Origin: an uncultured Shinella sp.
Lineage (GTDB): Bacteria; Pseudomonadota; Alphaproteobacteria; Rhizobiales; Rhizobiaceae
Direction: 5' to 3'
Length of the DNA stretch: 6,703 nucleotides
Assembly: GCA_946481465.1 (NCBI GenBank)
Contig: CAMLOC010000207.1
Span: forward strand, 1 to 6,703
This document shows, piece after piece, positions 1-6,450 of the stretch (its first letter is position 1; each line of letters starts with the position of its first letter). The notes beneath the pieces are model-generated. The model saw nothing but the letters and a program-made list of their open reading frames with translations, ran no database searches and was not told the origin of the DNA. A program made the position numbers and the translations under genes.

Positions 1-1496
<1,496 letters not shown>

Positions 1497-1509
1497 CCAC
1501 CCGATTGCG

Positions 1510-1531
1510 TACCGTACCGTACGGTTCGGTA
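1510..1531. promoter_or_regulatory. 22-base palindromic operator, probably for the adjacent TetR regulator
   Basis: The left half TACCGTACCGT and right half ACGGTTCGGTA are reverse complements with a single mismatched pair (T1515 against T1526). The centre falls between 1520 and 1521. It begins 14 bases upstream of the tetR start codon and directly follows the proposed -10 box (1533-1538), so a bound dimer would cover the transcription start. Two-fold sites of this size, close to the regulator's own gene, are typical of TetR-family operators. The palindrome is seen directly; its assignment to this regulator is inferred from position. Confidence 0.72.
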
Positions 1532-1532
1532 T

Positions 1533-1561
1533 CTTCTACCGGTCTGCGCGCGGCTGGTCAA
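1533..1561 (-). promoter_or_regulatory. Probable sigma-70 promoter of tetR
   Basis: On the minus strand, TTGACC (complement of 1556-1561) is followed after exactly 17 bases by TAGAAG (complement of 1533-1538). The -35 matches the consensus at 5 of 6 bases and the -10 at 4 of 6. The expected start near 1526 lies inside the 22-base palindrome and would give a 5' leader of about 30 bases. The arrangement fits a self-repressed gene. Confidence 0.55.
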
Positions 1562-1656
1562 CACCCTTCTGCAAGACAGGGAATGACAGGTGATTTGCCG
1601 GGTCGAATCGCCTTCCGATCCGGCTCCCGCAGCACACAATTATCGTTGCAACGCAC

Positions 1657-1774
1657 AACGAGCGGGAAATTTTCTTTCCGCTATGTCGCTGATTTGAAAC
1701 ATAACTCTACGTCGAGCGGGCACGAGCCCCGGTCGGCACAAAATTTTTCGCTTCCCAATCCGTTTCCGCTCGTT
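1657..1774. repeat. Inverted repeat with two competing right arms
   Basis: The left arm AACGAGCGGGAAA (1657-1669) can pair with two copies of the same complement. TTTCCGCT at 1675-1682 gives a local hairpin with a 5-base loop and one bulged G. TTTCCGCTCGTT at 1763-1774 gives a longer 12-pair stem, again with the one bulged G, about 94 bases away. The two pairings exclude each other. The arrangement is seen directly; any regulatory meaning is inferred. Confidence 0.45.
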
Positions 1775-1890
1775 AAGATTTGTGAGACCTGCGGTGCAGC
1801 AGGCCGGTCGCCTTGCGCGTCGGCACGCCGGCATCCGGGCTTTCAGTCAGGAGTACGAAGCCAACCGCCCTTACGCCAAGGAGACAGAAA

Positions 1891-2271
1891 ATGATGAATT
1901 TCCTGCCAGACCTTCACGAGGGACATGCTCCCATCACCCTGCAGCAATTGTTCGGCGCCGCCCTTGAGGCGCTCGATGCCTGGGAAGACGAACGCGCCGA
2001 ACCGATGGTGATCTACGAGGACCAGATCATCCCGATCGGCGTCGTGTTCGAAAGCATGCGCGCCTGCACCGATATCCTGCCCCGCACCCTTGCGGACATC
2101 GTTTCCGACACGCTTGCCCGCACGCCGGCCGCCGCCGACGTCGAAACCGTCACCTTCGGCGATGCCGCCCACCTTGCCGGCGCTCTCGTCGACCAGCGGC
2201 GCCTGTGCGGCGAGGCCGCCATCGCCGCCTTCCTCGATCATCACCGGGTCGACAAGCGCCGCCCGGCCTGA
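1891..2271 (+). CDS. Conserved-looking hypothetical protein, 126 residues
   Basis: I do not recognise this protein. It begins MMNFLPDLHEGHAPITLQQL and is soluble, with no signal peptide or membrane segment. It is acidic in its first two thirds, with an EALDAWEDERAEPMVIYEDQ stretch at about 26-45, and basic at its end (DKRRPA). Predicted helices surround a short hydrophobic strand IIPIGVVF (46-53). Two cysteines are present (59 and 106). The start at 1891 is chosen because a strong ribosome-binding site AAGGAGA (1878-1884) lies 6 bases upstream; the second ATG directly after it is an equal alternative. The open frame extends upstream to 1813, but that extension lacks a ribosome-binding site and has poor codon use. 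The gene is monocistronic, closed by a strong terminator at 2283-2319. It is clearly a real gene by codon bias; no function is proposed. Confidence 0.8.
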   Translation: MMNFLPDLHEGHAPITLQQLFGAALEALDAWEDERAEPMVIYEDQIIPIGVVFESMRACTDILPRTLADIVSDTLARTPAAADVETVTFGDAAHLAGALVDQRRLCGEAAIAAFLDHHRVDKRRPA

Positions 2272-2282
2272 TCACCGAACCG

Positions 2283-2319
2283 GTCCCGCCCAGGCATGAC
2301 GCGCCGGGCGGGACTTTTT
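2283..2319 (+). terminator. Rho-independent terminator of the 126-residue hypothetical gene
   Basis: A perfect 9-base stem, GTCCCGCCC (2283-2291) with GGGCGGGAC (2306-2314), is followed directly by TTTTT (2315-2319). The loop can shorten further through GGC (2293-2295) pairing with GCC (2303-2305). It begins 12 bases after the TGA stop at 2269-2271, so it ends that transcript and separates it from the next gene pair. Confidence 0.9.
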
Positions 2320-2353
2320 CCTTCCCAGCCCCGTCGACACGCGAATAAGGCAG

Positions 2354-2379
2354 AGGCGCTGCCCGTCATAGCTGCGCCT
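2354..2379 (+). other. Possible leader hairpin before the exported-protein pair
   Basis: AGGCGC (2354-2359) is complementary to GCGCCT (2374-2379), with a 14-base loop. It lies about 25 bases before the start codon at 2405, a gene with no good Shine-Dalgarno sequence. Whether it lies in the mRNA leader depends on a start site that I could not place. Such short GC stems arise easily by chance in this DNA. Confidence 0.25.
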
Positions 2380-2404
2380 GCCCCTCCTGCGACGGATTCG
2401 CGCC

Positions 2405-2704
2405 ATGTTTCGTCTTCCTGCCTGCGCCCTCGTTCTCTTCGCCCTGCCCGCCCATGCCGCCGATGCGCCGCCCTATGTCGGCACCTGGGATTGCGAGGTC
2501 TCGACCTTCATCTTCACCGCCGACAGCTATGATTCCGGCGAAGGACCGATGCCGATCCTGAAAAGCGAGAAGGACGGCGGCGCCTACACGCTGACCTTCA
2601 CCGACGACTATCGCATCGGCCTTGCCAACATCACCGCCGGTGAGATGGACTGGGCCTCCGAGGCCAGCGGCGACACGTTCCACTGCAAGAAGATCGGGAA
2701 CTGA
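2405..2704 (+). CDS. Small exported protein of unknown function, 99 residues
   Basis: The N-terminus MFRLPACALVLFALPAHA is a Sec-type signal peptide with a hydrophobic core and an AHA|AD or HAA|D cleavage site at about residues 18-19. This leaves about 80 residues in the periplasm or outside the cell. The mature part is rich in predicted beta strand (TWDCEVSTFIFTADSY, GAYTLTFTDDYRIGLANI). It has exactly two cysteines, C30 and C94, near its two ends, which could form a disulfide. The YVGTWDCE opening resembles small lipocalin-like or beta-barrel secreted proteins, but I cannot assign a family. There is no strong Shine-Dalgarno sequence (only ACGGA near 2392), so translation may be weak or the start slightly different. 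It sits 10 bases upstream of the DUF4087-type gene and is almost certainly co-transcribed with it. Confidence 0.75.
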   Translation: MFRLPACALVLFALPAHAADAPPYVGTWDCEVSTFIFTADSYDSGEGPMPILKSEKDGGAYTLTFTDDYRIGLANITAGEMDWASEASGDTFHCKKIGN

Positions 2705-2714
2705 GGACGCGACG

Positions 2715-3077
2715 ATGACGAAATCCCTTCTTTGCTCCGTGCTCGCCCTCGTCTCCACGGTCGCCATCGCCGAAGCGGCCGAAACCCGCTGCGGCTGGCT
2801 GCAGAACCCGACGCCCGCCAACTGGTGGCTGGACGACAGCGCCGGGACCTGGACGCTGATGACGCAGGGCGCCGGCGACGAGCCGGAAGGTTTCGACCGG
2901 ATTCCCGACATTTCCGCCGGCGACTATGTCCGCACCAACGGCAATTACGGCTATGCCTGCGCCTGCATGAAGGTGGAGACCGACGCGTCGCAAGGCCGTA
3001 TCCTCGCCATTCACAGCTTCCGGCAACTGCCGATCGCACAATGCGCCAACGATACGGCCCTGCCGGCGGCCGAATGA
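2715..3077 (+). CDS. DUF4087-type exported protein, 120 residues
   Basis: A signal peptide (about residues 1-22, MTKSLLCSVLALVSTVAIAEA with an AEA|AE cleavage site) precedes a mature domain that I recognise as DUF4087. The marks are TRCGWLQNPTPANWWL at 24-39, GTWTLMTQG at 45-52, and YVRTNGNYGYACACMKV at 71-87. The mature part has four cysteines (26, 82, 84, 110), suggesting two disulfides in the periplasm. Molecular function of the family is unknown to me. The start at 2715 follows the previous stop by 10 bases, with a GAGGA ribosome-binding element overlapping that stop. This marks a two-gene unit of exported cysteine-containing proteins. The open frame runs further upstream (to 2622) inside the preceding gene, but only the 2715 start gives the signal peptide. 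No terminator is evident after 3077. Confidence 0.85.
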   Translation: MTKSLLCSVLALVSTVAIAEAAETRCGWLQNPTPANWWLDDSAGTWTLMTQGAGDEPEGFDRIPDISAGDYVRTNGNYGYACACMKVETDASQGRILAIHSFRQLPIAQCANDTALPAAE

Positions 3078-3107
3078 AAACCGTAGGCGATCCGGGCCTC
3101 ACGCATC

Positions 3108-3136
3108 TTGACCCGGAGCCCCGAACCACCTATTTC
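3108..3136 (+). promoter_or_regulatory. Probable sigma-70 promoter of the cold-shock gene
   Basis: TTGACC (3108-3113, preceded by C) and TATTTC (3131-3136, preceded by C) are separated by 17 bases. This closely follows the alphaproteobacterial housekeeping pattern CTTGAC-N17-CTATAT. Transcription would start near 3143 and give a 5' leader of about 137 bases, a length usual for cold-shock mRNAs. Confidence 0.65.
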
Positions 3137-3164
3137 TCCCGCATCGAGATTTGAACGTTGACTT

Positions 3165-3244
3165 CTGCATTTGCAGGCGGTTCCGCTTGCAGTTACGAAC
3201 CTCCCCTTCAAATTCGACCTCCCATGGTCGCCATTCCGGCGACC
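3165..3244 (+). promoter_or_regulatory. Structured 5' leader of the cold-shock mRNA, two hairpins
   Basis: Hairpin 1 (3172-3191): TGCAGGCG pairs with CGCTTGCA, including one G-U pair, around a GTTC-type loop. Hairpin 2 (3226-3244): GGTCGCC pairs perfectly with GGCGACC around loop ATTCC. In addition CTGCA at 3165-3169 can pair with TGCAG at either 3172-3176 or 3188-3192, so hairpin 1 has an alternative fold. Long structured leaders control stability and translation of cspA-type mRNAs at low temperature in other bacteria; that this one does so is inferred. Confidence 0.55.
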
Positions 3245-3279
3245 GAAGATTGATTTGACGGCTTAGGAAAGGTTTCGTC

Positions 3280-3489
3280 ATGGCAACTGGTACCGTAAAG
3301 TGGTTCAACACGACCAAGGGCTACGGCTTCATTCAGCAGGACAGCGGTGAGCCGGACGTTTTCGTCCACATCTCCGCCGTACAGCGCGCGGGCCTCGCTG
3401 GCCTCAACGAAGGCCAGAAGGTCTCCTTCGAACTGATCCGCGACCGCAAGTCCGGCAAGATGTCGGCTGACCAGCTCGTCGCAGCCTGA
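3280..3489 (+). CDS. CspA-family cold-shock protein
   Basis: A 69-residue single-domain cold-shock protein, the standard length for the family. It has a five-stranded OB fold that binds single-stranded RNA and DNA and melts mRNA secondary structure in the cytoplasm. The sequence opens [20 protein letters not shown] and shows RNP1 (KGYGFI, 13-18) and RNP2 (VFVHIS, 27-32), with the surface aromatic residues W8, F9, Y15, F17, F28 and H30. The ribosome-binding site AGGAAAGG (3265-3272) lies 7 bases before the ATG. The gene has its own promoter (3108-3136), long leader and terminator, so it is monocistronic. Alphaproteobacteria usually carry several csp paralogues, and only some are cold-induced; which one this is cannot be told here, so no symbol is given. 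Confidence 0.97.
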   Translation: MATGTVKWFNTTKGYGFIQQDSGEPDVFVHISAVQRAGLAGLNEGQKVSFELIRDRKSGKMSADQLVAA

Positions 3490-3514
3490 TCGGCCGCAAG
3501 AGTTCTGAAATTCG

Positions 3515-3541
3515 AAAGGCCGGAGCGATCCGGCCTTTTTT
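3515..3541 (+). terminator. Rho-independent terminator of the cold-shock gene
   Basis: A perfect 10-base stem, AAAGGCCGGA (3515-3524) with TCCGGCCTTT (3529-3538), closes on a GCGA tetraloop and runs into six T (3536-3541). It begins 25 bases after the stop codon. The A run on the left is too short to make it efficient in the other direction. Confidence 0.95.
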
Positions 3542-3585
3542 GCGTCCGCCGTCCTCCGGTCCGGCATGGGCAGGCTCAAAATTAC

Positions 3586-3613
3586 TTGACTCAGTCAAAT
3601 AAATAGCGACAAT
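3586..3613 (+). promoter_or_regulatory. Promoter with overlapping palindromic operator for the MarR-GNAT gene
   Basis: TTGACTCAGTCAA (3586-3598) is a perfect palindrome about its central C. Its left half TTGACT also serves as a -35 box (5 of 6). A plausible -10, GACAAT (3608-3613), follows after 16 bases. A MarR-type dimer on this site would block RNA polymerase. MarR proteins usually bind palindromes of 13 to 20 bases near their own genes; that this one is the ligand of the palindrome is inferred from position. The start codon is 21 bases past the -10. Confidence 0.6.
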
Positions 3614-3633
3614 GGTGATCGAAGGAGATCATC

Positions 3634-4647
3634 ATGACGGCCATCGCCCCTGAGGACACCCGCGCGGACACGATCGAAGCGGTCCGCGCTTTCAACCGCT
3701 TCTACACCAACCGCATCGGCGTGCTCGACCGGGCCTATCTCGATACGCCCTATACGCTGACCGAAGCGCGCGTGATCTACGAGTTGGCCAATGGCGGCGC
3801 GGCGACCGCCTCGCAACTGACGACGGAACTGTCGCTCGATCCCGCCTATGTCAGCCGCATGCTGAAAAACTTCGCCGGCGCGGGCATGGTCGACATCCGC
3901 AAGGACCCGGCGGATGGCCGCGGGCGGCTGCTCGGCCTCACGCAGGACGGCAAGGCGGTTGCCGCCGACCTTGCCGAGCGCTCGCGGGCGAGCATCGCGA
4001 CCCTGATTAATCCGCTCGACGAGCGGGCGCGGCACAGGCTGACCGCGGCGCTCGGCGACGTCACCGCCCTCCTTGCCGGCGAAAGCCCGGTTCGCCCGAT
4101 CCGGATCCGCCCGCACCGGGCCGGCGACATGGGCAGGGTGATCGCCAGCCAGGCCGAAAGCTATGCGGAAAGCTATGGCTGGAACGAGGAATACGAGGCG
4201 CTCGTGGCCGAGATCTGCGCAAGGTTCCTGCGCGACTTCGACCCGGCTCGCGAGCATTGCTGGATCGCCGAGCAGGACGGCGCGCTCGTCGGCAGCGTCT
4301 TCCTCGTCAAGGCCAGCGAAACGGTGGCCAAGCTGCGCCTGCTGCATGTCGACGAGGCCGCGCGGGGCCATGGCCTCGGCACGCGGCTGGTGGCGGATTG
4401 CATCCGCTTTGCCCGCGACGCCGGCTACAGGCGGCTGGAGCTCTGGACGAACGACATCCTGGTCGCGGCCCGCCGCATCTACCAGTCCGCCGGCTTCACG
4501 CTGGAGAAGGAGGAGGCCCACCGCAGCTTCGGCCAGGACCTCGTGGGGCAGATCTGGGCGCTCGATCTCGCCGGCCCGCAGGCACAGCTCACGCCTCCTG
4601 AGGCACGCGCTCCTGCCAGCGGCACTCCTGAAGCCCGGCCCGCGTGA
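3634..4647 (+). CDS. MarR-type regulator fused to a GNAT acetyltransferase
   Basis: A 337-residue two-domain protein. Residues 10-150 form a MarR winged helix: helices at 12-35, HTH at about 56-82 with recognition helix DPAYVSRMLKNF (69-80), and the wing RKDPADGRGRLLGLT (89-103). Residues 154-312 form a GNAT acetyltransferase opening with RPIRIRPHRAGDMGRV. The acetyl-CoA loop is RGHGLGT (244-250) after the strand LRLLHVD, and IYQSAGF (282-288) is the usual C-terminal GNAT signature. This fused architecture is known in proteobacteria and actinobacteria, but substrates are mostly unknown. The ribosome-binding site GAAGGAG (3621-3627) is 6 bases from the ATG, and a palindrome overlies the promoter, so self-repression is likely. 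The last 19 codons, a Pro/Ala-rich tail after LDLAG, lie antisense to the 3' end of the monooxygenase gene and are probably disordered. Family call firm, substrate unknown. Confidence 0.93.
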   Translation: MTAIAPEDTRADTIEAVRAFNRFYTNRIGVLDRAYLDTPYTLTEARVIYELANGGAATASQLTTELSLDPAYVSRMLKNFAGAGMVDIRKDPADGRGRLLGLTQDGKAVAADLAERSRASIATLINPLDERARHRLTAALGDVTALLAGESPVRPIRIRPHRAGDMGRVIASQAESYAESYGWNEEYEALVAEICARFLRDFDPAREHCWIAEQDGALVGSVFLVKASETVAKLRLLHVDEAARGHGLGTRLVADCIRFARDAGYRRLELWTNDILVAARRIYQSAGFTLEKEEAHRSFGQDLVGQIWALDLAGPQAQLTPPEARAPASGTPEARPA

Positions 4648-5833
4648 ACGGGTCGGCGAGCGTGCCGGAGACGATCGCCGCCAGAATCTGCGGCGCCGGG
4701 GGGATTCTTGCCACGGTCGCCACCAGCCGGTCGCGCAGCCAGGCGATCGCCTGCGAATCCGACTGGTAGAAGGGCGTGAAGACGTGGGAGAGCATCTGGA
4801 ACAGCCGCACATGGCTGCGCCGGGCGGCGGCATAGGCCGCCAGCCCCTCCTCCAGCGTGGCGGCCGAGGACAGGGCGTGCGCCAGCGCCGCCGCATCGAG
4901 CAGCGCCATGTTCGCCCCCTGCCCGAGCTGCGGACTGGTCGAATGGGCGCTGTCGCCGATGAAGGCGATGCCGTCCGCCACAGGCGGCAGCGTGGTGCGG
5001 TGGGCATAGCGGGCGAGCGTCAACTGGTCCCAGTCGGCAATCTGGTCGAGGAAGGGCGCGGTCTCAGGCCAGTAGGCGAGGATGCGCGCCTTCCAGCGCT
5101 GAAGGCCGGCCTGCCGGACCGCGTCGGCATCGGCCACCTTCAGGCTCCAGAAGAAGGCGGCCTTGCGCCCTTCGCCCGCCCCAGCCCGGCCGACCGGCAG
5201 CACGCCGATCATCACCCTGGCCGCGTCGTAGCGCTGTGTGAGCGCATGCGCGTCATGCGCAATGCCCTCGCAATCGAGCGTCGCCCAGAAAGCGCCCCAG
5301 GGCAGTTCGCGGATATCCGGCGCGACGACGGAGGCGGCGGCCAGCTGCGAGCGGGCGCCCGTCGCGTCGACCACCAGGTCATAGTCGCCGACAATCTCGC
5401 CGTCGGGATCGTGCAGCGCCGTGCGGGCCTGCCGGGTTTCCGCCTTGGCGAGCGTGATGCCGGTGCGCACGGGCAGGCCCTCGGCCACGACCGCGTCGTG
5501 CAGCGTCGCAAAGAGCGCCGCGCGGTGCACGGCAAGGCCGTAGCGGCCGCCGGAAAGCGCATCATAGCGCACGTCGAGCACCGTCCGGCCGCTGCCGGCA
5601 TCGGCGCCGTGCAGCCGGTCGATGCGGTTGCCGAGCGCGTGGATGGCCGGGGAGAGGCCGAGCGCATCGAGCACGGTCAGCCCCGTCGGCTGCATCAGCA
5701 GGCCGGAACCGACGGGGGACGGTTGTTCGAAGCGCTCGATAAGCTCCACCCTGTGGCCGGCGCGCGACAGGAACAGCGCCGCCGCAAGCCCCGCGGGCCC
5801 GGCGCCGGCGATACCGATATCGAGTGGCTTCAT
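4589..5833 (-). CDS. Class A FAD-dependent monooxygenase (PF01494 type)
   Basis: A 414-residue flavoprotein of the p-hydroxybenzoate hydroxylase/UbiH superfamily. Such enzymes use NAD(P)H and O2 to hydroxylate aromatic or quinoid substrates. Visible motifs in order: Rossmann GxGxxG (G10, G12, G15) with E33 at the end of strand 2; the DG motif around YDLVVDATGARS (151-162); and the GD motif FIGDSAHSTSPQLGQGANMA (291-310), which binds the FAD ribityl and pyrophosphate. Length is normal and the enzyme is soluble. The start at 5833 is chosen because MKPLDIGIAGAG places the FAD motif at the N-terminus and GGGGAAGGG precedes it; the frame stays open far upstream, but inside the HxlR gene. It follows the HxlR gene by 44 bases and is probably co-transcribed with it. 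Its 3' end overlaps the MarR-GNAT gene tail to tail by 59 bases. Substrate is not identifiable; a quinone or phenol is suggested by context only. Confidence 0.93.
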   Translation of the reverse strand: MKPLDIGIAGAGPAGLAAALFLSRAGHRVELIERFEQPSPVGSGLLMQPTGLTVLDALGLSPAIHALGNRIDRLHGADAGSGRTVLDVRYDALSGGRYGLAVHRAALFATLHDAVVAEGLPVRTGITLAKAETRQARTALHDPDGEIVGDYDLVVDATGARSQLAAASVVAPDIRELPWGAFWATLDCEGIAHDAHALTQRYDAARVMIGVLPVGRAGAGEGRKAAFFWSLKVADADAVRQAGLQRWKARILAYWPETAPFLDQIADWDQLTLARYAHRTTLPPVADGIAFIGDSAHSTSPQLGQGANMALLDAAALAHALSSAATLEEGLAAYAAARRSHVRLFQMLSHVFTPFYQSDSQAIAWLRDRLVATVARIPPAPQILAAIVSGTLADPFTRAGLQECRWQERVPQEA

Positions 5834-5877
5834 GGCCCTTCCCCGCATGCGGCGCCCTCGGCCCTGCGGCCGGAGCG

Positions 5878-6285
5878 TCAGTCCTTGGCCGCGTCGTAGG
5901 CCTGTCGGGCGGCCCGGATCGCGGCGTGGTTCTCGGCAGACCAGTGCACGAGGGAGCGCAGGAGCGCAAGGAAGGAATGGCCGAGCGGCGTCAGGCGATA
6001 TTCGACGCTCGGCGGCTGGGTGGGGTAGACGGTGCGGCTGAGATAGCCGTCGCGCTGCAGGTCGCGCAGCGTCTGGGTCAGCATGCGCTGCGAAATGTCG
6101 GGGATGAAACGGCGAAGCTGGGAGAAACGGCGCGGCCCGTCGGCAAGGCCGAGGATCATCAGCGACGTCCACTTGCCGCCGACGCTGTCCAGCACGTCGC
6201 GCACCGGACAATCGTCCATCGACATGGCGACACCGTCGATGAGGATGACGCGCTCGCCCTCGGCACGGTCGACGATCTTGTTCAT
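5878..6285 (-). CDS. HxlR-family winged-helix regulator, QorR/YtfH-like
   Basis: A 135-residue DNA-binding protein with one HxlR domain. The conserved opening DDCPVRDVLDSVGGKWTSLMI (24-44) contains C26, the cysteine that HxlR sensors such as YodB, HypR and QorR use to detect quinones, diamide or oxidants. Next come the PRRFSQLRR helix (51-59), recognition region ISQRMLTQTLRDLQRDG (64-80) and wing VEYRLTPLG (94-102). The start at 6285 is preferred over an upstream in-frame ATG at 6381 because GGAGGG (complement of 6294-6299) is 8 bases away, and the upstream extension reads as intergenic sequence. It lies divergent from a qorB-like gene 165 bases away, an arrangement also seen for ytfH/ytfG of E. 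coli, and 44 bases upstream of the monooxygenase. It probably represses both units under non-stress conditions. Family firm; the redox signal is inferred. Confidence 0.92.
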   Translation of the reverse strand: MNKIVDRAEGERVILIDGVAMSMDDCPVRDVLDSVGGKWTSLMILGLADGPRRFSQLRRFIPDISQRMLTQTLRDLQRDGYLSRTVYPTQPPSVEYRLTPLGHSFLALLRSLVHWSAENHAAIRAARQAYDAAKD

Positions 6286-6450
6286 AGCCGGTTCCCTCCA
6301 GGTAACCACCGCAGAAAAAACTGCCTTCTTTACAGCTCCTAGCAGATTACCAGATAAGAGCAAGTCTCGATTAGAGACCATGCAGCAGGGTCAGGGCGCC
6401 TCTCCGCCACACCTGCAGGAACGGGCCGAAAGGCCCCAGAAAGGCAAAAC
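6286..6450. promoter_or_regulatory. Divergent control region between hxlR and the qorB-like gene
   Basis: This 165-base region must hold both promoters. For the rightward gene, TTTACA (6329-6334) with GATAAG (6353-6358) after 18 bases is a weak candidate. No clear leftward promoter was found. Candidate operator elements are GTCTC-N5-GAGAC (6364-6378), a direct repeat CAGATTA (6343-6349) and CAGATAA (6351-6357), and a widely spaced inverted pair GGTAA (6301-6305) and TTACC (6347-6351). None can be assigned to the HxlR protein with certainty. The segment 6300-6380 is more AT-rich than the genes around it. Confidence 0.45.
6423..6436 (+). other. GAAA-tetraloop hairpin directly upstream of the qorB-like ribosome-binding site
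   Basis: GGGCC (6423-6427) and GGCCC (6432-6436) are perfectly complementary and enclose GAAA, a GNRA tetraloop, which is unusually stable. The ribosome-binding site AGAAAGG (6438-6444) starts two bases after the stem, and the ATG is at 6451. There is no T run, so it is not a terminator. Confidence 0.55.

Larger units (their letters stand above)
1532..1890. other. Gene-poor intergenic stretch with several inverted repeats
   Basis: No ORF here has convincing codon use. Reading upstream of the gene at 1891 in its own frame gives an arginine/proline-rich stretch (from 1813) that looks non-coding. The stretch holds the tetR promoter at its left end, a perfect 10-base palindrome CGTTGCAACG (1644-1653), a small hairpin at 1661-1682, a long-range inverted repeat (1657-1669 with 1763-1774) and a GGGC/GCCC mini-hairpin near 1716-1727. 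It is more AT-rich than the flanking genes between about 1635 and 1785. I found no convincing -35/-10 pair for the downstream gene; TAAGAT at 1774-1779 is a possible lone -10 element. An unannotated small RNA is possible but not shown. Confidence 0.5.

Noticed and set aside
1813..1890. Upstream extension of the 126-residue hypothetical protein to an ATG at 1813
   Set aside because: There is no ribosome-binding site at 1813, and the extra 26 residues are of intergenic character. A strong AAGGAGA sits 6 bases before 1891.
3595..5007. 470-codon open frame on the minus strand across the MarR-GNAT gene and the monooxygenase 3' end
   Set aside because: It is arginine/proline-rich and low in complexity at its start, shows no domain, and lies antisense or out of frame to two well-supported genes. 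GC-rich third positions commonly leave such shadow frames open.
5843..5852. CCGCATGCGG palindrome between hxlR and the monooxygenase gene
   Set aside because: A 10-base palindrome in GC-rich DNA is expected by chance. It overlaps the monooxygenase ribosome-binding site but has no partner or conservation evidence.
4163..5899. 578-codon open frame on the plus strand opposite the monooxygenase
   Set aside because: It has no recognisable domain, is full of arginine, alanine and glycine, and mirrors the codon bias of the real minus-strand gene.
6286..6381. Upstream start for the HxlR gene at 6381
   Set aside because: The 32 extra residues read as translated control region; HxlR proteins normally begin shortly before the DDCP motif, and a GGAGGG site precedes 6285.
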